Numbered from the stretch's first letter, positions 10,201-17,456 are shown. The stretch: DNA of 64,000 bases from Actinosynnema pretiosum (GCF_024171695.1 NZ_JAMTCF010000008.1:118338-182337), one strand, 5' to 3'. A program made the numbers and translations. The notes: generated by a model from the letters alone, not told the origin.

Positions 10201-10407
10201 CTGGGAGATCTTGGCCTGTAACGCGCTCGAGGGCTTGCCGGGTGGCCGGTCACCCCACAGGTGGTGGATCAGGGCGTCGGCCGCGACGGGGTCGCCGTCG
10301 TGCGCGACCAGCGCCGCGAGCAGCGCGCGCACCTTGAGCTCGGGAACGGTGACCGGCTCCCCCGCCTCGTCCCACACCGCCAGCGGGCCGAGCACACCGA
10401 ACCGCAT
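7207..10407 (-). CDS. SARP/AfsR-type regulator (BTAD, NB-ARC-like ATPase, TPR)
   Basis: A 1066-residue transcription factor. Residues 1-95 form an OmpR-type winged helix (MRFGVLGPLAVWDEAGEPVT). Residues about 100-245 are the bacterial transcriptional activation domain ending ELGIDPSPELRALHQAVL. A Walker A LTGPGGVGKSSL lies near 290 and LLVLDNCEHV follows in the ATPase part. The C-terminal 400 residues are Ala-rich TPR-like helices. This is the large SARP class that activates neighbouring operons from direct repeats overlapping the -35 region. Such repeats lie just upstream at 10430-10468, between it and the divergent SDR/MFS pair, its likely target. The inducer is unknown. Confidence 0.92.
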   Translation of the reverse strand: MRFGVLGPLAVWDEAGEPVTVPELKVRALLAALVAHDGDPVAADALIHHLWGDRPPGKPSSALQAKISQLRRIVGRDRVVRQPPGYRLRLDAAEELDAARFRDLVARARSTAHPRERAALFTEALDLWRGAAFADFADEEFARPSARRLTELRLAAVEEQAKARLEAGDHALAVGELAAVVPQHPLREGLRAVQMRALYLSGRQSEALTSYEDLRARLVEELGIDPSPELRALHQAVLRQDTELGPPSAAEPRPDRQARSNLPNALTPLIGRERSLARLAELHRDARLVTLTGPGGVGKSSLAVAVAAHEAATRPDEFPDGVWLVEFAGLHAAGVAELAQVIAGVLGVREGSPSAPGGGGTTVARRLATALRDRRTLLVLDNCEHVIDAATELAELLLRTARGLRVIATSQEPLGLAGEGVFAVEPLPTPDALRLFTARAAASAPGFPPTAADLDRADLEAVTEICRRLDGIPLALELAATRVRALGVRELAVRLHDRFAILTLGQRGAPARQQTLRAMIDWSWELLSAPERIVLRRLAVHRDGCDLAGAEEVCAGDGVSRAEVLDLLTRLVDRSLVVVVADGPAGPRYRLLESVSAYATERLHEMEDYTSTRDHHLRHYLGVAERAEPRLRGAEQQVWLSRLDAEAANTRAALEHALERARSDEAVRLATALSWWWLLRGRLTEGRAALAAALAAAPGSPELAALHGAFALLNGDHAAAAASAADAIPVPERRARALWLCAYGLFSAGDTTGSAAVNARALDLSTEAGDEWGVAASLGLRAMLALVRGDLAALGSDGRRSAESFRRLGDRWGEMQTIPPLATLAEIKGEYEYAVRCQHEGLLIAQELGLHAEVSARLSGLGRLALLDRDWDRARDLHQRAHRIAVEHGYTYGQIHSRMGLALGARRAGDLAAAEEHLHHIRDDHEGFSSLAGDHLLHAELGFIAELRGNADEATTQHLHSLDLARVLAEPRALALSLEGLAGAEAARATRQAAERAACLLGAADSARRSAEAPLPEAERGDVDRIAAAARSTLGDGDFTAAFERGTRLPVEEAVSTTCRADRVDH

Positions 10408-10429
10408 GTCTCACTCCTGGTGTCCTGTC

Positions 10430-10468
10430 GTAGCCGACCGTAAGCCGATCGTAAGCGACTCCGAAGCA
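10430..10468 (+). promoter_or_regulatory. Candidate SARP-binding direct repeats
   Basis: GTAGCCG (10430), GTAAGCC (10440), GTAAGCG (10451) and a weaker CGAAGCA (10462) recur every 10-11 bp, one helical turn. SARP activators bind heptamer direct repeats with this spacing. The array sits 39-77 bp before the SDR start and 23 bp from the SARP start, so it could control both directions. Confidence 0.6.
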
Positions 10469-10506
10469 CCCCTCGGCACAGTAACCACCACGTGGGAGGG
10501 AGTGAG

Positions 10507-10998
10507 ATGACCAAGTACGCGGGCACCAGGGCGGCGGTGGACGTGGCGGCGGGCGAGATCAGCCTCGCCATCGCCAAGCGGCTCGCCGAGGGCGGCGCGC
10601 GGGTCGTGCTCACCGCGGCCACCGAGGCCGCGCGTGCCGACGCCAGGGCCGAGGTGGGTTCCGCCGCGCTCGTCGTCGCGTCCGCCGACCTCGCCGCAGC
10701 ACTCGGTGGCGAGGGCCTCGACCTGGTGTTCGCCGACGTCCTGGCCGAGACGTCGCCGCTGCTGGACCGGCTGCTCGACGGCGGTTCGGTCGTGCTCACC
10801 ACACCCACCTCGGCCGAGGCCGTCCGGGCGTTGACCGCCGTGATGGCCGAGCGCGGCGTCCGCGTCAACGCGGTCGCCCCGTTCGACAGTCGCGGCTGCG
10901 CCGAGGAAGTCGCCCGCGTCGCCCTCTTCCTGGCCACGGAGGCGACGTGCACCACCGGCGCCCACATCCCCGTCGACGGCGGCCTGAGCAGCCGTTGA
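10507..10998 (+). CDS. Shortened SDR-family protein, probably non-catalytic
   Basis: A 163-residue protein starting at ATG 10507 behind GGGAGGGAG. AIAKRLAEGGARVVL, GGSVVLTTP, GVRVNAVAPF, EEVARVALFLATE and HIPVDGGLSSR are landmarks of classical SDR oxidoreductases in the right order. The family is usually about 250 residues. The glycine-rich TGxxxGxG cofactor loop reads AAVDVAAGEISLAIA, and the segment with the Tyr-x-x-x-Lys catalytic pair is absent. The reading frame and codon bias stay intact, so this is probably an expressed derivative, not a random ruin. It is cotranscribed with the MFS gene 31 bp downstream. Confidence 0.75.
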   Translation: MTKYAGTRAAVDVAAGEISLAIAKRLAEGGARVVLTAATEAARADARAEVGSAALVVASADLAAALGGEGLDLVFADVLAETSPLLDRLLDGGSVVLTTPTSAEAVRALTAVMAERGVRVNAVAPFDSRGCAEEVARVALFLATEATCTTGAHIPVDGGLSSR

Positions 10999-11029
10999 CC
11001 ACGTCCGCAGGAAACCGGAGCAACACCAC

Positions 11030-12262
11030 ATGAGCGCAACACCAGAAACCACCCACGGCTCGGGAGCCGTGCCGACGGCGGACCGGGGCAGCTCCGGCGA
11101 ACCGAAGCTGCCCCTGTTCGCCCTGCTCTCCCTCGCCACCGCCGTCTTCATCACCAGCCTCACCGAGACGCTGCCCGCGGGCCTGCTCCCGGCGATGAGC
11201 GGTTCCCTCGGCGTGAGCGAGTCGGCGACCGGGCAGACCGTCACCATCTACGCGCTGGGCACCGTGCTGACCGCGATCCCGCTGTCGTCGATGACCGCGG
11301 GCTGGCGGCGCAAGCGGCTGCTGCTCACCTCGATGGCGGGCTTCGCCGTCGCCAACACCGTCACGGCGGTGTCCTCGCTGTACAGCCTGACGATGGTGGC
11401 CCGGTTCGTCGCCGGTGTCGCCGCGGGCCTGGCCTGGGCGCTGCTCGCGGGCTACGCGCGCCGCATGGTCGCCACCCACCAGCAGGGCAGGGCGATGGCG
11501 ATCGCGATGGCGGGCATCCCCGTCGCGCTGTGCCTGGGCGTGCCCGCGGGCACGTTCCTCGGCCAGGTGGCGGGCTGGCGCGCCGCGTTCCTGGCGATGA
11601 CGGTGCTGACCGTGGTGCTGCTGGTCTGGATCGTCGTGGCCGTGCCGGACTACCCCGGCCAGGGGCGCGGCACGCGGCCGAGGATGCTGCCGACGCTGCG
11701 CGTGCCCGGCGTGACGCCGGTCCTGTTCGTCACGCTCGTCTTCGTCCTCGCGCACACCATCCTCTACGCCTACATCGCGACGTTCCTCGCCGGTCGCGGC
11801 ATGGGCGACCAGACGGGCCTGGTGCTGCTGGTCTTCGGCATCGCGTCGATCCTGAGCATCTGGCTCGTCGGCGCCCAGATCCACCAGCGGCTGCGGGCGT
11901 TCACCGTCGGGAGCGCGCTGCTCGTCGCCGTGGCGGCGCTGGCGCTGGCCCTGGTCGGGGACAACGAGCTGCTGGTCTACGCAGCCGCCGCCCTCTGGGG
12001 ACTGGGCTGGGGTGGCGTGCCGACCCTCCTGCAGACCGCGGTGGGCGACGCGGGTGGAGAGTCGGCCGACGCGGCGCAGGCCATGCTCGTCACGCTGTGG
12101 AACGTCGCGATGGCGGGCGGCGGCGTCATCGGCGGCATCCTGCTCGAGGCCGCCGGTGTCGAGTCGTTCCCGTGGAGCGTTCTGGTGCTCATGCTGCCGG
12201 TGCTCGCGGTGATCGTCCTGGCTCGCAGCCACGGTTTCCCGGTGCGGCGCACCGGGTCCTGA
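11030..12262 (+). CDS. MFS transporter, DHA1-type drug/sugar efflux family
   Basis: A 410-residue inner-membrane protein with about 12 hydrophobic segments, starting at ATG 11030 behind GGAG. MSGSLGVSESATGQTVTIYA and the loop GWRRKRLLLTSMAGF are typical of the AraJ/Cmx-like drug:H+ antiporters, as is GVPAGTFLGQVAGWR for the motif C region. It would export a small hydrophobic compound or sugar using the proton gradient. It follows the SDR-like gene in one operon under the likely control of the divergent SARP regulator, which suggests export of, or resistance to, a specific metabolite. Substrate unknown. Confidence 0.88.
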   Translation: MSATPETTHGSGAVPTADRGSSGEPKLPLFALLSLATAVFITSLTETLPAGLLPAMSGSLGVSESATGQTVTIYALGTVLTAIPLSSMTAGWRRKRLLLTSMAGFAVANTVTAVSSLYSLTMVARFVAGVAAGLAWALLAGYARRMVATHQQGRAMAIAMAGIPVALCLGVPAGTFLGQVAGWRAAFLAMTVLTVVLLVWIVVAVPDYPGQGRGTRPRMLPTLRVPGVTPVLFVTLVFVLAHTILYAYIATFLAGRGMGDQTGLVLLVFGIASILSIWLVGAQIHQRLRAFTVGSALLVAVAALALALVGDNELLVYAAAALWGLGWGGVPTLLQTAVGDAGGESADAAQAMLVTLWNVAMAGGGVIGGILLEAAGVESFPWSVLVLMLPVLAVIVLARSHGFPVRRTGS

Positions 12263-12434
12263 CGGCGGCCCGGCCGCCACGGCAGATGTTCGGCGACGTT
12301 TAACCGGTGCAGTTGTTTCACCCATTCCGACCGGTTCGGGATTGCGTGGCGCACATGTCGGTTCGCGCTGGTCAGGTACCGAAATGGCAAAGTAGCGATA
12401 GGGGGGTGAAGGGGAGCGGTGCTGACCGGTGCGG

Positions 12435-12454
12435 TGAGCCTTTTTCATCGTGGT
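12435..12454 (-). repeat. IS end repeat, right copy (20 bp)
   Basis: Exact reverse complement of 1077-1096. It lies at the 3' end of the reverse-strand IS5 remnant and faces the left copy across the toxin/SARP/MFS block. Confidence 0.85.
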
Positions 12455-12761
12455 CGGCGGCGGGTCTCGATGGGGCGCGGGACGAGGATGGCCGCGTCGA
12501 TCACTCGCCCGACCCGGAACCGCGCTGTCGACGGCCAGGTGGAGCTTGGTCGTCAGTCCTGCGCGGGAGCGTCCGAGGCGCTCTCCGTCCGTAGCGTTCC
12601 AGCAGGTCACGCCACGGGGCGTCGGTGCGTTCCTTCCGCAGGACCGCGTCGATGACCTGCCGGTGGCTGCGCCACCGACCACCACGTCGACCACTCTGCG
12701 CGGGCGGCAACGGCACGATCATCGCCCAGGCCTTGTCCGTCAGCTCACCACGTCCGACCAC
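12435..12761 (-). pseudogene. Internally deleted IS5-family transposase remnant
   Basis: From GTG 12761 the reverse strand reads GELTDKAWAMIVPLPPAQSG and GGRWRSHRQVIDAVLRKERT, then PWRDLLERYG: the N-terminal helix-turn-helix of an IS5-type transposase. In a second frame follow ERLGRSRAGLTTKLHLAVDS and a short 3' end including TTMKKAH. Most of the catalytic domain is missing and the halves are out of frame. It shares its 3' terminus with the copy at 391-1090, so the two are related elements in opposite orientation. Confidence 0.75.
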
Positions 12762-12985
12762 GCGCCATCATCAGCGCACGGTCATGAAAGATCCACAGGA
12801 CGCGCCCCTGGAAGTCCTGGACCAGTTCTTCCAGTTCATCATGAGTCCAGTCGCCGGTCTTCGAGCGCGTCGGGAACCTTCGGGACTCCTCGTGCATGAG
12901 GCTGCAGAGGAGTTCTGCGCCAGCGCGGTCGAGCCGTTCCAGTTCTCGGAGTTCCTGGAGCGCGGCAATCGTCCACCCCCTTGAG
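12745..12985 (-). pseudogene. Small cytosolic ORF remnant without a start codon
   Basis: The reverse frame from about 12985 to TGA 12745 reads like protein: IAALQELRELERLDRAGAEL, CSLMHEESRRFPTRSKTGDW, then DELEELVQDFQGRVLWIFHD. No ATG, GTG or TTG precedes it in frame; a GTG is present one base out of frame (near 12980), as if one base had been added. Its end runs into the IS5 transposase start. Third positions are clearly less GC-rich than in neighbouring genes. I read it as a foreign small gene damaged by IS insertion. Low confidence. Confidence 0.3.
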
Positions 12986-13152
12986 TTCGGATGGAATGTG
13001 TGCGGAATTTCATGTCGCTGTCCCGCAATTTTGCGACTCTTGGCTTTGGTGGCACAAATTTGTGAAAGTTATTCGTAATGATGTTCTGCTGGTCGTACCT
13101 GTTCGCCGCTCTGGCCGTGCGGGACGGCGGTGTCGGACTTCCTTGACAAGCT
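12986..13152. other. AT-rich stretch upstream of vsr
   Basis: This part of the 390-bp gene-free interval is unusually AT-rich for the window (ATTTTGCGAC, AAAGTTATTCG, AATGATGTTC). It ends with TTGACA at 13143-13148, too close to the vsr start for a normal -35. I see no complete gene here. Confidence 0.5.
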
Positions 13153-13629
13153 GTGCGCGTGTACAGGTACGTGGATCCCGGTCCGGCACCGCCTGCGACG
13201 AGTCCGGCCACGGCCAAGGTCATGCGCAGGATGCGCCGGACCGGCACGCGTCCGGAGCTGGCGGTGCGCAGCGCGCTCCACCGGCGCGGCCTGAGGTTCG
13301 TGGTCGACCGCTCTCCTCCGGGCGCGAACCGCAGGCGGCGCGTCGACGTCCTGCTCCGGGGTGCGCGGATCGCGCTCTTCGTCGACGGGTGCTTCTGGCA
13401 CTCGTGCCCCGAGCACGGCGTGCTCCCACGCGCGAATCGCGACTGGTGGAGGGTGAAGCTGCGGGGTGTCGTGCTGAGGGACCGCGATACCGATGCGCAG
13501 CTCACCGCAGCCGGGTGGTTGGTCGTCCGCGCGTGGGAACACGAGGACCCGCTGGACGTCGCGGCGCGGGTCCACCTGCTCGACGCCGGGAGGAGGCCGG
13601 TGGTGCGGGGGAGGCGTGCTGGCGCCTGA
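13153..13629 (+). CDS. vsr: Very short patch repair (Vsr) mismatch endonuclease
   Basis: A 158-residue cytosolic enzyme, close to the family length, starting with GTG 13153. MRRMRRTGTRPELAVRSALH is the usual N-terminal motif. RRVDVLL (Asp65, metal ligand), ALFVDGCFWHSCPEHG (His83, His88) and the NRDWWRVKL stretch are the conserved nuclease signatures. Vsr nicks beside T:G mismatches formed by deamination of 5-methylcytosine and works with a cytosine-5 methyltransferase. No methyltransferase is nearby. Its position next to IS remnants and an AT-rich flank suggests arrival with a mobile fragment. Confidence 0.9.
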   Translation: MRVYRYVDPGPAPPATSPATAKVMRRMRRTGTRPELAVRSALHRRGLRFVVDRSPPGANRRRRVDVLLRGARIALFVDGCFWHSCPEHGVLPRANRDWWRVKLRGVVLRDRDTDAQLTAAGWLVVRAWEHEDPLDVAARVHLLDAGRRPVVRGRRAGA

Positions 13630-13785
13630 GGGCGGACCTGCGAGGTGCCTGTGCGCGCCACGCCCTTCGTCCGGCGCTGCCGGGGGACGAGCTGGGGGAG
13701 GTGTTCGACCGGCTCGTCTGCCTGGCCGGCGACGACGGCGCGGATCTGGTCCGGGTTCGTCGGGAGCGGTCGGGTGGCGGGGTGC

Positions 13786-15552
13786 TCAGCTCCGCGCGAC
13801 CCGGGTGGGGGTGGTCGCGATTCTCAGCGCGGCCACCAGGTCCCGGTACAGGGCGTCGCTTTCCAGCAAGGTCGTGTGGGTTCCCGCGGCGCGCAGCGAT
13901 CCCCCGTCCAGCAGGATGATCAGGTCCGCTTCGAGCACTGTGGACAGCCGGTGCGCGATGGTGATCACCGCGCCCTGGCGGGCCACTTCCGCGAGGGCGT
14001 CTTGGATCGCCGCCTCGGTCAGGCCGTCCAGTTGCGCGGTCGCCTCGTCCAGCAGCAGGATCTCCGGGGTGCGGACCAGCGCGCGGGCCAGGGCCACGCG
14101 CTGGCGCTCACCGCCTGAGAGCACCGCACCGGACAACGGGGTGTCCAGGCCCCTGGGCAGGGCGCGGGCCCTGGAATCCAGGTGCACGGCGCGGAGCGCG
14201 GTCCACAGGGCGGCCTCGTCGGCGTCGGGGTGGGTGTACGCCAGGTTCTCCCGCAGCGTGCCCGGCACCAGCGGGGTGTCCTGCTCCACGTACGCGATCC
14301 GCTTCCGCAGGACCGGCAGGGGGAACCGGTCCAGCGGCACCCCGTCCAGGGTCAGCTCGCCCCCTGCGGGCTCCGCGAAGCGCAGCAGCAGCGAGAACAC
14401 CGTGGTCTTGCCCGCCCCTGACGGGCCCACCAGGGCGGTGTGGCCGCGTCGGGGGATGTCGACGCTCACGTCGTTCAGGACCGGGGCGTCGGAGTCGTAG
14501 CGCGCGGTCACGGCGCGCAGCGACAGGACCTGAGGGCTGTCGGGTGACGTGGGGGGTGGAGGGGTGGTGGAGGGCTGCTCCTCCTGCGGCAGGTCCGCGA
14601 CCTCCTTGATGCGGGCTGCCGCCACCAGGCCGGACTGGAGCAGGGTGAGGCTCTGGGTGAGCTTCTGCACCGGATCGACCACGAGGAACGCGTAGAGCAG
14701 GAAAGCGATCAGGCTCGACACCGGCATCGCGCCCGCGCCCACGCGCCACGCACCCACCGACAGGATGATCAGGATCGCGCCGTGGAACGCGGCGCCCGCC
14801 AGCGTCCAGGAGAGCGCTTCGACCCGGACCGCGCGGATCCGCTGGCGCGCTGATTCCCCCGCCTCGGACAGGATCCGCTCGCTCTCGCGGTCCTCGGCGC
14901 GGCTGGCCTTGACGGTGCGGATCGCGCGCATCGCGCCCTCCAGCGCACCTCCCAGCCTGCCGATCGCCGCCTGGGCCTCCGTCTCGGCCGCCGCCAGCGG
15001 GCGCATCGGCAGGCTCATCAGCACGGCGATGGCCAGCAGCACGCCGACCACGACCACGAGCAGCACCCGGTCCAAGCCGGCCATCAGCAGCAGCGAGCCG
15101 ACGATCGTCACCGTCGCGCCCAGGAACTCCAGCGCGGTGCCCGCCGCCGCCTCGCGCAGCAGCACGGTGTCCGAGGTGACCCTGGTGACCAGCTCGCCCG
15201 GCGACAACCGGCTCAACGCGCCCACGGTGGCCCTCGGCAGCTTGCGGACCATCCGGGTGCGGGCCTCCAGCACGATCCGCTCCGACACCCGGCCCAGCAG
15301 GAGCGAGCGGGCGAAGCCGAGCGCCGAGCCCAGCACCAGCAGACCGATCAGGACCAGGACCGCGTCGCGCGGCGTCGAACCGGTCGTCAGGCCGTCCAGG
15401 ATCGACTTGGTGGCCAGCGGGGTCGCCAGCACCGTGGACGTGGCCCCGGCGGTGCACGCGAGCGCGACCGCCAGCGCCGCCCGGTGCGGGCGGGCGAACG
15501 ACCACAGCGTCCGCAGGGGTGATAACTCGTCAGGTGAGGGGAGCGAGGCCAT
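13786..15552 (-). CDS. ABC exporter half-transporter (TMD-NBD fusion, MsbA/LmrA type)
   Basis: A 588-residue inner-membrane protein. I place the start at ATG 15552 (MASLPSPDELSPLRTLWSFA) behind GGAAG, 14 codons inside a longer frame. Residues about 20-320 hold six transmembrane helices. The nucleotide-binding domain has Walker A GPSGAGKTTVF near 375, signature LSGGERQRVALARAL near 480 and Walker B EILLLDEATAQLD. As a homodimer it would export a hydrophobic compound. The divergent TetR gene and the inverted repeats between them point to substrate-induced expression. Drug, lipid or peptide cannot be distinguished. Confidence 0.92.
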   Translation of the reverse strand: MASLPSPDELSPLRTLWSFARPHRAALAVALACTAGATSTVLATPLATKSILDGLTTGSTPRDAVLVLIGLLVLGSALGFARSLLLGRVSERIVLEARTRMVRKLPRATVGALSRLSPGELVTRVTSDTVLLREAAAGTALEFLGATVTIVGSLLLMAGLDRVLLVVVVGVLLAIAVLMSLPMRPLAAAETEAQAAIGRLGGALEGAMRAIRTVKASRAEDRESERILSEAGESARQRIRAVRVEALSWTLAGAAFHGAILIILSVGAWRVGAGAMPVSSLIAFLLYAFLVVDPVQKLTQSLTLLQSGLVAAARIKEVADLPQEEQPSTTPPPPTSPDSPQVLSLRAVTARYDSDAPVLNDVSVDIPRRGHTALVGPSGAGKTTVFSLLLRFAEPAGGELTLDGVPLDRFPLPVLRKRIAYVEQDTPLVPGTLRENLAYTHPDADEAALWTALRAVHLDSRARALPRGLDTPLSGAVLSGGERQRVALARALVRTPEILLLDEATAQLDGLTEAAIQDALAEVARQGAVITIAHRLSTVLEADLIILLDGGSLRAAGTHTTLLESDALYRDLVAALRIATTPTRVARS

Positions 15553-15575
15553 GAAGGGACTTCCTTCTCTGAAAG

Positions 15576-15614
15576 TAAGACATCGATGACTCAAGTTAGC
15601 ACGTGTGAGTCTTA
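15576..15614. promoter_or_regulatory. Candidate TetR operator between divergent exporter and regulator
   Basis: TAAGAC (15576) and GACTCA (15588) on one side mirror TGAGTCTTA (15606-15614) on the other. The right element overlaps the expected -35 region of the TetR promoter whose -10 is at 15633. This arrangement suits autorepression plus control of the exporter. Confidence 0.45.
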
Positions 15615-15632
15615 GAGTGGGTGTTGTTCTGC

Positions 15633-15645
15633 TAGGGTTCGGGCA
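15633..15645 (+). promoter_or_regulatory. Leaderless promoter -10 element of the TetR gene
   Basis: TAGGGT at 15633-15638 ends 6 nt before the ATG at 15645 with no Shine-Dalgarno between, the geometry of actinobacterial leaderless transcripts. Confidence 0.5.
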
Positions 15646-16220
15646 TGGGGGACCACGCTGCGGAATCCGGCACGCGAGCCCGAACGCGACGCGCGATCCT
15701 CGCCGCAGCCGCGCGGGTGCTGGCCAAGGACCGCGCCGCGACCCTCGCCCACATCGCGAAGGCCGCCGACGTCGGCCGGAGCACCCTGCACCGGTACTTC
15801 GCCGACCGGGACGAGCTGATCGGCGAGGCCGTCGCCGAGGCGTACCTGGTGATCCAGCGGGCCGTCGAGGACGCCGCGATCGGTGACGGGGCGCCGCTCG
15901 ACGCGATGCGCAGGCTCGTCGAGGGGCTCGTGCAGACCGGGGACCTGCTGCTGTTCCTGCACGGCGACAGCCGCGTGCTCGACGGCGTCGACGTGGACGA
16001 GCGGGCGCCCAACCCCGTCACGCAGGGCGTGCACGACCTGATCGCGCGCGGGCAGCGCGAAGGCGTGTTCGACCCCGAGGCCGGCGTCGAGTGGGTCCAC
16101 GACGTGCTCTGGGCGCTGGTCTACAGCGGGTGCGACGCGGCCAGCCGGGGGGTGCTGCCCCGGCACGGGGTCGCTGCGGCCGTCGTCCGGGTGTTCGAGG
16201 ACGGGGTTCGGAAGCGCTGA
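15645..16220 (+). CDS. TetR/AcrR-family transcriptional regulator
   Basis: A 191-residue DNA-binding repressor. RTRRAILAAAARVLAKDRAA followed by THIAKAADVGRSTLHRYF-like LAHIAKAADVGRSTLHRYFA is the N-terminal TetR helix-turn-helix (residues 10-60). The rest is a helical ligand-binding and dimerisation domain with no recognisable effector signature. It is divergent from the ABC exporter gene and shares a 92-bp control region with inverted repeats. The likely role is to repress the exporter until its substrate binds. Confidence 0.9.
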   Translation: MGDHAAESGTRARTRRAILAAAARVLAKDRAATLAHIAKAADVGRSTLHRYFADRDELIGEAVAEAYLVIQRAVEDAAIGDGAPLDAMRRLVEGLVQTGDLLLFLHGDSRVLDGVDVDERAPNPVTQGVHDLIARGQREGVFDPEAGVEWVHDVLWALVYSGCDAASRGVLPRHGVAAAVVRVFEDGVRKR

Positions 16221-16382
16221 CCGCGCCCGGAACCGGTGTCAGGTGCTGGTCTGTCCAGTTCCGGACAACGGGTTCGGCTTCTCCCGGCTTCCGCTCGGCG
16301 GTTGTATGGCGGAATTGACAGTGAAGTGGCCGCGGTCGGGGCGGGGTCACGTCGGGGGACGACGGATCGAGAAGAGAACCCT

Positions 16383-17456
16383 ATGGTGATTTCCGCTGCC
16401 GCCTTACCGCCTCGCCTGGTCGTGGTCGGGGCTACCGGGGCGCTTGGCTCCGCCCTGCTGGAGCTGGTCGTCGAGAAGCGGTTCCCGCACCGCGAGCTGG
16501 TGCTGTGCGCCTCGCCCCGCTCCACCGGGCGGCGGGTCGTCGTGGACGGGGTGCTGCACCCGGTTCGCCACGCCTCCGCCGATGATGTGGCGCTCGCTGA
16601 GGGGGACGTGGTGTTCCTCTGCGCCGATCGGGACATCAGCTTGAAGTGGGCCGACGCGGCTCGGTCGGCGGGCGCGCTCGCGATCGACCTCAGCGGGGCG
16701 CTCCACCGGGATCTCGGGGTTCCGCTGGTCGTGCCCGAGGTCAACGGGCACTTGCTGGAGAGGCCGTTGGGTGACGGGCTCGTCGCCAGTCCCAGTCCGA
16801 TGGCCACGGCGCTCACCCGGCTGCTGCACCGGGTGCAGGAGACCTACGGGGTCCGCCAGGTGGTCGCCAGCACCTACCAGGCCGCCACGCATCTTGGGCG
16901 GCAAGGGGTCGAGGAGTTGTTGGAGGGCGCGGAGTTGGCGCTGCAGGACCCGGATGCCGAGCTTCCCGCGCACAGCACGCCCTTTCCGCTTGCCTTCAAC
17001 GTGGTGCCCGCCGTCGGGGGAGTGCTGCACAACCGGTTCACCACCGAGGAGCAGCGGCTGGTCGGGGAGACGCGGCGGGTGCTCGGGTTGCCGTGGCTCA
17101 ACATCACGGCCACCTGCGTGCACGTGCCGGTGGTCAGCAGCGACTCCGCCGCCGTGCTCGTCGAGGCCGAGTCGCCGGTGTCTCGGGCGGACCTGGTGGC
17201 GTTGCTCGGTTCGCTGCCGCGCGTGCGGGTGTACGACGCCGAGCAGCTCGAGGCGTCCGGGCCCACGCCGCTCACCGCCGCGGATCCGGACGTGCTGCAC
17301 GTGGGGCGGGTCCGGGTCACGCCGCACGACCCGCGCGCGGTGTGGTTGTGGATCACGTTCGACAGCCTCCGGGCGGCCGGGGCGCTCAACGCCCTGAACG
17401 TCGCGAGCCTCGCCCTGTCCGTCGCCGAGCGGGGGCGGTCCGGGCGCACGGCCTGA
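16383..17456 (+). CDS. Aspartate-semialdehyde dehydrogenase-like protein lacking the catalytic Cys
   Basis: A 357-residue protein starting at ATG 16383 behind GAGAAGAGA. The N-terminus LVVVGATGALGSALLELVVE is the NADP-binding fold of aspartate-semialdehyde dehydrogenase (ASADH). STYQAATHLGRQGVEEL contains the conserved Gln, and FPLAFNVVPAVGG, NITATCVHVPV and an ASADH-like C-terminus follow. Where the family has NPNC with the nucleophile, this protein has ASPSP (residues 135-139), so Cys is replaced by Pro. It probably does not make aspartate semialdehyde. The gene stands alone between a TetR gene and a small hypothetical gene on the opposite strand. Function unknown. Confidence 0.72.
   Translation: MVISAAALPPRLVVVGATGALGSALLELVVEKRFPHRELVLCASPRSTGRRVVVDGVLHPVRHASADDVALAEGDVVFLCADRDISLKWADAARSAGALAIDLSGALHRDLGVPLVVPEVNGHLLERPLGDGLVASPSPMATALTRLLHRVQETYGVRQVVASTYQAATHLGRQGVEELLEGAELALQDPDAELPAHSTPFPLAFNVVPAVGGVLHNRFTTEEQRLVGETRRVLGLPWLNITATCVHVPVVSSDSAAVLVEAESPVSRADLVALLGSLPRVRVYDAEQLEASGPTPLTAADPDVLHVGRVRVTPHDPRAVWLWITFDSLRAAGALNALNVASLALSVAERGRSGRTA

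Noticed and set aside
7855..10221. A 788-codon forward frame opposite the SARP gene
   Set aside because: Shadow of the SARP coding frame; no start signal and Gln/Arg-rich low-complexity translation.
13143..13148. TTGACA as a -35 box for vsr
   Set aside because: It lies only 5 bp before the start codon, so it cannot serve this start; no matching -10 is present.
13630..13785. Protein-like stretch ELGEVFDRLVCLAGDDGADL after vsr
   Set aside because: It has no own start or end that fits a gene and depends on a frame passing through vsr; too short to support.
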